Assembly (NCBI GenBank): GCA_018262385.1
Contig: JAGSPQ010000098.1
Coordinates: 1-8,419 of the forward strand
Direction: 5' to 3'
Source of the DNA: Myxococcaceae bacterium
Lineage (GTDB): Bacteria; Myxococcota; Myxococcia; Myxococcales; Myxococcaceae
DNA: 8,419 nucleotides
Shown here: piece after piece, positions 1 to 5,641 of the stretch
Layout of the letters: each line of letters begins with the position of its first letter
Numbering within the stretch: the stretch's first letter is position 1
The notes under the pieces: model-generated
The model's input: only the letters and a program-made list of their open reading frames with translations
Told to the model about the DNA's origin: nothing
Database searches by the model: none
Translations under genes and position numbers: made by a program

Positions 1-1422
1 GCAGATCTTCTTCGGGTCGGCGATCCCCTCGGCCACCGCCCACTGCACGGCGTCGATCAGATCGTCGTGCATCTTCAGCCCCCACTGCTTGTTGCCGGCG
101 TTGAGGAACCGCTTCCCGTAGCCGAGCGAGCCCCGGTAGTTCACCTTCAGCGTTGCGTAGCCCCGGTTGACCAGCAGCTGCATCCGCGGATCGAAGCCCC
201 ACTCGTCGCGCGCCCACGGGCCGCCGTGCACCAGCAGCACCAGCGGCAGGTTCTTCGCCGATCCGGCGGGCCGCATCACGAACCCGTTGAGCTCCAGCCC
301 GTCGCGGGACTTGAGCGCCATCGGCAGCAGCGGCTGCAGCGGCAGGCCCTCGAGCTTCGGCTGGGCGCTGAAGAGGAAGGTCGACTTCTTCGCGGTGCGA
401 TCCCAGAGGTAGAACTTCCGCGGCCCCGCATCCGAGGAGAGCGCGGCGATCCACAGGGTGTCGGTGCGATCGCGCGCCAGCAGCGCAACGAACCCGGGCC
501 CGAGCGCCTTCAGCGCCTCGAAGTCGCCGCGGATGCTGGTCTCGAGCAGGGTCCACTCCGGCTTGCCGGCCACCTCGAAGGTGACCGCCTGGGCGGTGAA
601 GCGCACCGGGTGGAGCAGCACGTCGCGCACGTCGGACTTCGGGTGCTGGGCGAGCAGCCGCTCGGAGCCGGTCTTGAGGTTCTTCTCCACCAGCCGGTCG
701 GTGTCGGTGTCGATGCTGGTGGTGACGAACGCGCTCTTGCCGTCGAGCGAGAAGCCCTTGAGCGAGATCGACTCTTCGATCCCCACCTTGATCAACGAGC
801 GCCACGGCGCCTTCACCGTGTCGCGCACCCGCAGCTCGAGCCCGCCGTCGGTCAGCGAGGCCTCGGCGCCGCGCACCTGGCAGTTGGCGTCGATCACCCA
901 CCGGGTCACGTCGCCCGGGTTCTGGGTGTCCAGCTCGAGCGCGCCGGTCTTCAGCGACACCCGGTAGAGATCGAACGCCTTGCGGTCGCGCAGGTTGAGG
1001 CTGACCAGCACCAGGTCGGGACACTTGCCCCGGGTCTCCCAGCTGCTGGCGCGCACCCCTTGAAAGGGAGTGAGGTCGCGCACGTTCATCGTCGCCAGCT
1101 CGACCGCGAAGAGGTGGAAGTTCTCGTCGCCCGCCGCGTCCTGCCAATACAGGACGGTGTTGGTGTCTTCCGCCCACGCGTACTGCCGCACCGGGCGCAG
1201 GTCGTCGTGGGTGACCGCCACCGCGTCCTTGTCCGCGCCGGCCAACGGCCGCACCCAGACCTGGAGCACGCCCTTGCGGTCCGGAGCCAGCCACGAGAGC
1301 TGCCGGCCGTCGGGCGAGATGCGGGGGTTGGCGCGGTCGGGGTTTCCGAGCAGCAGCTCGCGGGGAATCAGCGGGGCCTGGGCGAGCGCGGCAGAGGTGA
1401 ACAGCGCGAGGAAGGTGAGCAT
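1..1422 (-). CDS. S9 family (prolyl oligopeptidase-type) serine peptidase, N-terminal part, cut by window edge
   Basis: This exported serine peptidase probably cleaves peptides outside the cytoplasm, as dipeptidyl/acylaminoacyl-peptidase-like S9 enzymes do. I translated 474 codons from the ATG at 1422-1420 with no stop to base 1. Residues 1-14 (MLTFLALFTSAALA) look like a signal peptide, with cleavage near AQA. Residues about 20-360 fit the beta-propeller, including an N-terminal NPRISPDGRQLSWLAP blade motif and several Asp/Gly-rich turns. The alpha/beta-hydrolase domain begins near 365. It shows HGGPW (399-403), which forms the oxyanion hole in this family, then NYRGSLGYGK (428-437) and DDLIDAVQW (453-461). 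The fragment ends at ADPKKIC. In relatives the nucleophile motif GxSxGG follows almost immediately, so the catalytic Ser, Asp and His are outside the window and activity cannot be judged. It is transcribed divergently from the TPM gene. No convincing Shine-Dalgarno precedes the ATG. The family call is firm; the substrate is unknown. Confidence 0.93.
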   Translation of the reverse strand, partial: MLTFLALFTSAALAQAPLIPRELLLGNPDRANPRISPDGRQLSWLAPDRKGVLQVWVRPLAGADKDAVAVTHDDLRPVRQYAWAEDTNTVLYWQDAAGDENFHLFAVELATMNVRDLTPFQGVRASSWETRGKCPDLVLVSLNLRDRKAFDLYRVSLKTGALELDTQNPGDVTRWVIDANCQVRGAEASLTDGGLELRVRDTVKAPWRSLIKVGIEESISLKGFSLDGKSAFVTTSIDTDTDRLVEKNLKTGSERLLAQHPKSDVRDVLLHPVRFTAQAVTFEVAGKPEWTLLETSIRGDFEALKALGPGFVALLARDRTDTLWIAALSSDAGPRKFYLWDRTAKKSTFLFSAQPKLEGLPLQPLLPMALKSRDGLELNGFVMRPAGSAKNLPLVLLVHGGPWARDEWGFDPRMQLLVNRGYATLKVNYRGSLGYGKRFLNAGNKQWGLKMHDDLIDAVQWAVAEGIADPKKIC

Positions 1423-1465
1423 TGCGCCGCGTTTTATCCGAGGACGGCTGCAGTAGGGTGCGGGC
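1423..1465. promoter_or_regulatory. Divergent intergenic region between S9 peptidase and TPM genes
   Basis: Only 43 bases separate the two divergent start codons. The region must hold both 5' leaders, or the promoters must reach into the coding sequences. The sequence is slightly AT-richer near 1431-1437 (GTTTTAT), but I cannot assign -10 or -35 boxes. A TAGGG near 1454-1458 could serve the TPM gene; the S9 peptidase side shows no Shine-Dalgarno. I infer regulatory content from the arrangement, not from a motif. Confidence 0.35.
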
Positions 1466-2977
1466 GTGCGCGCTCTGCTCCTGCTGAGTCTGTGGTGTGT
1501 GTCGGCGATTGGTCCTCCTCCTCCAGGACACTGGGCGAAGGACACCACCGGGAAGATCAGCGCGCCCACGCTGCAGTTGCTCGACCAGATCGCCGGCGGC
1601 CTCAACGGCACCGGCCACGGCCAGCTCGGAGTGCTGGTGGTCGGCACCACCTCCGGCCAGGCCCCCCGCGCCTTCGCCACCCAGGTGTTCAACCAGTGGG
1701 GCATCGGCCACCGCGCCTACCAGAACGGGATCCTGCTCTTCGTCGCCCTCGACGACCGGAAGGCCGAGATCATCCTCGGAGACGGGCTGACCGGGATCTC
1801 GACCGGCGACACCGACGCGGTGATGCGCGATCAGGTGGTGGCCAACTTCAAGGCCGGCCGGCCCGAGACCGCGCTGCTCGAGGGCGCCCAGGCGCTGGCC
1901 GGGCTGCTGACCCGCGGGGCCCAGCCGGCGCCCGAAGTGGCGGCCTCGGCGGTCTCGACCCAGGACGCGCTCGCCGAAGCGAAGGTGACCGAGCTGTTCC
2001 GCACCGGAGAGCTCGCCGATCCCAGCCCCCGCAAGTGGGTGGTGGATCTGACCGGCGAGGTGCCGCCCGAGACGGTGCACGCGCTCGAGCGGCTGCCCAA
2101 CGAGCTCTACGCGTCCGACGCCCGCCAGCTGTTCATCGTCTTCTTCCGCTCGCGCAACTTCGCCGCCTGGCAGGTGCGCGAACGCGCGTTCGCCTCGCTC
2201 AAGCTCAAGCACCCGCGCGCCGCGCTGCTGGCGGTGAACCTCGGGCGCTCCGACGCGTCGTTCGGCTTTCCTCCCGAGCTGCAGGGGGACCCCCGCGCCG
2301 TCGGCATGGCGGCCGACATCCAGCGCGCGGCGAGCTCCGCGCCAGAGCTGGGCAACGTGCTCGCCGCCAACCTCCTCGCCGGCCCGGTGCTGCTCGATGG
2401 CTTTCCCCCGCGCTCGGCGAGCGAGGTGGTGAGCGAGGCGGCCAGTCGCTTCGGCAACGCGTTCGCCGCGCTGGGCGGAGCGCTGCTGATCGGCGGCCTC
2501 TTCTGGGGCCGGCGGTGGAACCGGTACCGCTCGCGGACGTGCGAGAGCTGCCAGCGCCCGCGGCAGATGCTCCCCGCCGGAGCCGAGGACAAACACCTGA
2601 GCGTCGGCCAGCAGGCCGAGCAGTCGGTGGGCTCGATCGACTACGACGTCTGGTGGTGCGGCGTCTGTCGCACGGTCCTGGTGCGGGACAACAGCAAGTG
2701 GTTCTCGGGCTACGGGCACTGCAGCGGCTGCAAGAACAAGACGCTCCAGTCGACCTCCACCACCCTCTCGCACGCGACCGAGTACAGCGGCGGCCTGGTG
2801 CGGGTGGACGAGAAGTGCGCCCACTGCAGCTACGCCAAGAGCTACACCCGGACCACCGCCCGGATCACCCGCAGCAGCAGCTCCTCGAGCTCGTCGTCCT
2901 CCCGCTCGTCGTCGTCGTCCCGCTCGTCGTTCGGCGGCGGCAGCTCTTCGGGCCGCGGCTCGTCCGGCTCGTGGTGA
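1466..2977 (+). CDS. TPM-domain (DUF477/YgcG-like) membrane protein with two zinc-ribbon-like clusters and Ser-rich tail
   Basis: This 503-residue protein is of the TPM family; its cellular role is unknown, although some TPM domains are reported phosphatases. The GTG start at 1466 is preceded by TAGGG about 7 nt upstream and opens a weak signal peptide (MRALLLLSLWCVSAIG). The TPM domain spans about 22-148, with WAKDTTGKIS, QLGVLVV (53-59), FNQWGIG (75-81), NGILLFVALDDRK (87-99) and LGDGLTG (104-110). Residues about 189-308 look like a second, degenerate TPM copy lacking the DDR motif. One membrane helix covers about 331-347. Four CxxC pairs follow (C359/C362, C398/C401, C419/C422, C451/C454), enough for two zinc ribbons. 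The tail is nearly all serine (470-488), then FGGGSSSGRGSSGSW, a C-terminus typical of TPM proteins. If the signal peptide is cleaved, the TPM domains face outward and the ribbons and tail lie in the cytoplasm. The downstream lipoprotein gene starts 2 nt after the stop, so the two are probably cotranscribed. Confidence 0.9.
   Translation: MRALLLLSLWCVSAIGPPPPGHWAKDTTGKISAPTLQLLDQIAGGLNGTGHGQLGVLVVGTTSGQAPRAFATQVFNQWGIGHRAYQNGILLFVALDDRKAEIILGDGLTGISTGDTDAVMRDQVVANFKAGRPETALLEGAQALAGLLTRGAQPAPEVAASAVSTQDALAEAKVTELFRTGELADPSPRKWVVDLTGEVPPETVHALERLPNELYASDARQLFIVFFRSRNFAAWQVRERAFASLKLKHPRAALLAVNLGRSDASFGFPPELQGDPRAVGMAADIQRAASSAPELGNVLAANLLAGPVLLDGFPPRSASEVVSEAASRFGNAFAALGGALLIGGLFWGRRWNRYRSRTCESCQRPRQMLPAGAEDKHLSVGQQAEQSVGSIDYDVWWCGVCRTVLVRDNSKWFSGYGHCSGCKNKTLQSTSTTLSHATEYSGGLVRVDEKCAHCSYAKSYTRTTARITRSSSSSSSSSSRSSSSSRSSFGGGSSSGRGSSGSW
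2873..2929 (+). repeat. Low-complexity serine-codon tract (poly-Ser tail of the TPM protein)
   Basis: This stretch of agc/tcg/tcc codons encodes ten Ser, Arg, five Ser, Arg, two Ser (residues 470-488). The mixed codons suggest selection on the amino-acid sequence rather than simple replication slippage, although the tcg-tcg-tcg runs could still vary in length. Ser/Gly-rich tails ending in GSW or GRW are common in TPM-domain proteins. Confidence 0.8.
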
Positions 2978-2979
2978 AC

Positions 2980-4764
2980 ATGCGCCTGGTCCCGGCCATC
3001 CTCTGCGTGTCGATCTGCGCCTGCCCCGGCGAGGGGCTGCGGCGGCCGTCGGACAAGAACGTCAACCTCAGCGGCACCGTCTACCTCGGCGGCACCGAGC
3101 GGCGCGGCGATCCCCTCGAGGGGGCGAGCATCACCGTCACCCGCGCGAGCGATGGAACCCAGCTGGCCACCGCGACCAGCTCGGTCACCGGCGGCTGGCG
3201 GCTGGCCTTCGCGGCCGAGGCCGACACCCGGGTGGTGGTCGCCTTCCGCTCGGGGAACCTGGTGCCGAACTTTCGCGGGCTCTTCGTCGGGCCGTTCGCC
3301 GAGGCGCAGCTGTCGGTGGCGCTCGAGCCGGCGGAAGGAATCGAGTGCACCGACAACCACTGCGTCGGCGCCTCCGATGACTTGAGCCTGACCGAGGTGC
3401 CGGACAACCTGATCGGCCGCGCGCGGGTGTTCGAGCCTTCGACCGAGACGCCGCGGCTGATCGGCCTCGAGGCGCTGCGGCCGGTGGTGGTCGCCTGGTA
3501 CCAGCTCGACGCGGGGCCGGCGGTCGACGGCGGGCAGATCGACCCCGACGCAGGGCTTCCGCCTGACGACGGCGGCACGGTGATCCCCGGGCCCCCGCTG
3601 CTGCGGGTGCGGGTGCCGTTCGTGGCGTGGCGCCGGATCGAGGACGCGCAGCCGGGGACGGCGGCGATCGAGGTGCCGTTTCTGCAGTTCGATGAGGGCA
3701 AGGGCAGCTGGAGCAACCAGGCGGTCGGAACGCTCGAGACCGAGCACGGGCTGAAGATCCCCGAGAGCGCGCTGGCGAAGGTGCGCGAGGGCCAGTTCAC
3801 CGGCGGAGTGGTGGCGGCCGCGACGATCACCCGCGCCGGCTACTGGACGATCGCGCTGCCCGCCGCCTCGCCCGGCTGCCTCACCGGCACGGTGGAGGCC
3901 GACGGCAAGCTCGCCGAGGGAGCGCTGCTCAGCCTCGAAGGCGCGGAGCCGGTGGCCTCGCGCGCCGACGGCAGCTTCTGCCTCGCCGCTCCGCTGAGCG
4001 CCAGCGGGCCGGTCGCAGTCCAGTACGCGGGGCTCGGCTACGGCGGAGGGATGGCGACGGCGCCCGCGGCGGCCGGCACGTGCGGGGGCAGCTGCACCGC
4101 GCTGGGGAAGATCTCGGTGACCGCGGCGGGGATGCTGGCGGCGAAGGTCTGCAAGATCACCGGCAAGACGGTGGATGGCGCGGGCGCGGCGGTGACCGGC
4201 GCGGTGGTGCTCGGCTTCGACGAGTCGCTGGGCGGAAACGCGTTCAACACCTTGTGCGGGAAGCTCGGCACCCGCTGCACGCTGTCGACCTCGTCCGACG
4301 AGAAGGGCGAGTTCACCCTCAACGTGCCGCTGCTGTCGGGGCTGACGGTGACCTCGACCGCGCTGGTCGAGAAGGCCGGCTTCGTCGAGGCGTCGCGCCG
4401 GGGCTCGGTGCTGCTGCGCGAGTGCCCGACCGGAGCGCTGCAGCTGCGGCTGCTGGCGGGGCACGACAAGCTCGACCTCGCGGTGACCCTCACCGGAACG
4501 GCGATCGCCTGGGCGCCGGTGCGGCCGGCGGTGTCGGTGCGGGCGATCGACGCGCTCGGAGTGGTGAAGTGGGAAATTCAGTCGCTCGCGGGCGTCGGCT
4601 CGCCGGTGACGTACGGCGTGCTCCCCGCCGGAGCGGTGCAGCTGTTCCCGGTCACCGGCGCGCCGCCGGCGCTGCTGGCGGGAGACGAGGTCAGCGTGGT
4701 GCTCGATGGCACCGGCGGCGACGGGTATCAGTACTCGGGTGGCGCGGCGGCGACGGTTCCGTAG
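2980..4764 (+). CDS. Putative surface lipoprotein with carboxypeptidase-regulatory-like repeats
   Basis: This 594-residue exported protein is probably lipid-anchored in the envelope; no enzymatic motif is visible. ATG 2980 is preferred, 2 nt after the TPM stop; an in-frame GTG at 2974, overlapping that TGA, would add two residues. The N-terminus MRLVPAILCVSICAC resembles a lipoprotein signal with a poor lipobox (I12-C13-A14-C15). Residues about 29-117 form a carboxypeptidase-regulatory-like beta-sandwich (NLSGTVYLGG, PLEGASITVT, GGWRLAF). Residues about 145-295 hold a second unit interrupted by an Asp/Gly/Ala/Pro linker (177-206). Its pattern (VPFLQFDEGKGSWSN, GLKIPESALAKVREGQFTGG, GYWTIALP) resembles the extracellular module next to such repeats in other surface proteins. 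Further sandwich repeats start at 300 (CLTGTVEADG) and 391 (CKITGKTVDG). Eight cysteines within 300-482 could form disulfides. The open frame continues upstream to about base 67, but that extension runs through the TPM gene in another frame and is not credible. Function unknown; adhesion or scaffolding is only a guess. Confidence 0.8.
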   Translation: MRLVPAILCVSICACPGEGLRRPSDKNVNLSGTVYLGGTERRGDPLEGASITVTRASDGTQLATATSSVTGGWRLAFAAEADTRVVVAFRSGNLVPNFRGLFVGPFAEAQLSVALEPAEGIECTDNHCVGASDDLSLTEVPDNLIGRARVFEPSTETPRLIGLEALRPVVVAWYQLDAGPAVDGGQIDPDAGLPPDDGGTVIPGPPLLRVRVPFVAWRRIEDAQPGTAAIEVPFLQFDEGKGSWSNQAVGTLETEHGLKIPESALAKVREGQFTGGVVAAATITRAGYWTIALPAASPGCLTGTVEADGKLAEGALLSLEGAEPVASRADGSFCLAAPLSASGPVAVQYAGLGYGGGMATAPAAAGTCGGSCTALGKISVTAAGMLAAKVCKITGKTVDGAGAAVTGAVVLGFDESLGGNAFNTLCGKLGTRCTLSTSSDEKGEFTLNVPLLSGLTVTSTALVEKAGFVEASRRGSVLLRECPTGALQLRLLAGHDKLDLAVTLTGTAIAWAPVRPAVSVRAIDALGVVKWEIQSLAGVGSPVTYGVLPAGAVQLFPVTGAPPALLAGDEVSVVLDGTGGDGYQYSGGAAATVP

Positions 4765-4780
4765 GGGCGGCCGTGGCGCC

Positions 4781-5611
4781 TCACTGTTTGCTGCACGCCA
4801 CCAGCGAAGCGCTGAGCACCTGCTCGACCTCGACGGCGAACGTCCAGCCCCCTTCCGAGCAGCGCTGCGCGGCGTCCATTCTGCGCTGCTGTGCCGGACA
4901 CACGTCCGACCCGCCCCGCGACCAGCCCTCGACCGCGACCCGGCACGAATCGAGCGCGTCCGAGCGGCGCAGCGACTCTTCCCCGAGCTCGACCGGCCTG
5001 CCGTCCAGCTCGAGCCGGTTGAGATCGAGGCGCCTGACCACCTCGAGCGGCAACGACGCCTGCCCGTTCTCGACCGGCCACTCCACGCTCGGGGCGTCCT
5101 TGCTGCGCAGCGTGGCCCTCGCGACCGGGCGTAACGCAATGCCCGTGCGATGGGGGACGCGCTCCTCGCCGTGGGGAAGGTCGACCTGCGCGGCCCCAAT
5201 CGCGATGGCGACGACCCCGCCCACCACCAGGCCGGGGATGATGAGGAGCACCGAGCCGCTGCTGGCGTGGGCCACGGTGTTGGCGGGGTGGGTCGACGGC
5301 AGGCTGGCGAGCCCGGCGACAATCCCCACCGTGACCACCCCCGCCGCGCCCAGCGCGATCAGCGCGGTGGGTACCCAGTGGGGTGAGGTGGAGCGCCGGG
5401 TCGCGAACACGTCGACTTCCGTCGAGGCGCACAGGTCGCTGATCTTCAGCGCCACGTGACCGGCGGCGACCGTTCCCAGCTCGCCGCGCAGAATCGCTTG
5501 CTCGCAGTCATCCTTCAGCCGGTCGGTGCGCAGCAGGGCGCCCCGCGTCTCGCTCGTCGCGCAGCCCGCGAGGAACACCACAGCCAGCACGCCGGGGAGG
5601 CCTCGGTTCAC
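4781..5611 (-). CDS. Hypothetical lipoprotein with two internal membrane helices
   Basis: I do not recognise this 276-residue protein. It starts at GTG 5611, which places a good lipoprotein signal at the N-terminus (GVLAVVFLAGC, lipobox L14-A15-G16-C17); later in-frame GTG codons would destroy it. Unusually for a lipoprotein, two strongly hydrophobic segments follow at about 80-103 and 118-142, separated by a short polar loop (PSTHPANTVAHASS). Residues 143-276 are soluble. Apart from the lipobox Cys there are six cysteines (36, 61, 223, 238, 251, 273). They sit only in the parts that would lie outside the cytoplasm if the two helices form a hairpin, so three disulfides are possible. It is convergent with the repeat lipoprotein (16-bp gap) and co-oriented 30 nt downstream of the PLP enzyme gene, with an inverted repeat between them that would overlap its ribosome-binding region. 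No Shine-Dalgarno is evident. The gene is real by its lipobox and topology; its role is unknown. Confidence 0.8.
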   Translation of the reverse strand: MNRGLPGVLAVVFLAGCATSETRGALLRTDRLKDDCEQAILRGELGTVAAGHVALKISDLCASTEVDVFATRRSTSPHWVPTALIALGAAGVVTVGIVAGLASLPSTHPANTVAHASSGSVLLIIPGLVVGGVVAIAIGAAQVDLPHGEERVPHRTGIALRPVARATLRSKDAPSVEWPVENGQASLPLEVVRRLDLNRLELDGRPVELGEESLRRSDALDSCRVAVEGWSRGGSDVCPAQQRRMDAAQRCSEGGWTFAVEVEQVLSASLVACSKQ

Positions 5612-5614
5612 CCG

Positions 5615-5639
5615 CCGGAGCCTGCCACACCCGCTCCGG
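5615..5639. other. 7-bp GC-rich inverted repeat (hairpin) between PLP enzyme and lipoprotein genes
   Basis: CCGGAGC (5615-5621) and GCTCCGG (5633-5639) are perfect inverse complements around an 11-nt loop. In the transcribed (minus) direction the hairpin begins 2 nt after the TAA of the PLP enzyme gene and ends 3 nt before the GTG of the lipoprotein gene. It has no following U-tract, so a classical intrinsic terminator is unlikely. It could attenuate transcription, stabilise the upstream mRNA end, or hide the lipoprotein ribosome-binding site. In DNA this GC-rich a 7-bp match may also be chance. Confidence 0.45.
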
Positions 5640-5641
5640 GG

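Noticed and set aside
67..2979. A stop-free plus-strand frame running from 67 into the lipoprotein gene, nominally a 1565-residue protein.
   Set aside because: It is antisense to the S9 peptidase and out of frame with the TPM gene, both recognisable families. Its translation is Arg/Ala/Pro/His-rich with no domain, as expected when high GC removes stop codons. Only the part from 2980 is real.
4773..4801. GTGGCG/CGCCAC inverted repeat at the convergent gene ends, as a shared terminator.
   Set aside because: It is only a 6-bp stem with a 17-nt loop and no T-tract, and half of it lies inside the coding sequence. Such matches are frequent by chance at this GC content.
2842..5322. A stop-free minus-strand frame of 826 codons.
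   Set aside because: It is antisense to the repeat lipoprotein and overlaps the lipobox protein in another frame. It is Arg-rich low-complexity translation with no signal peptide or domain.
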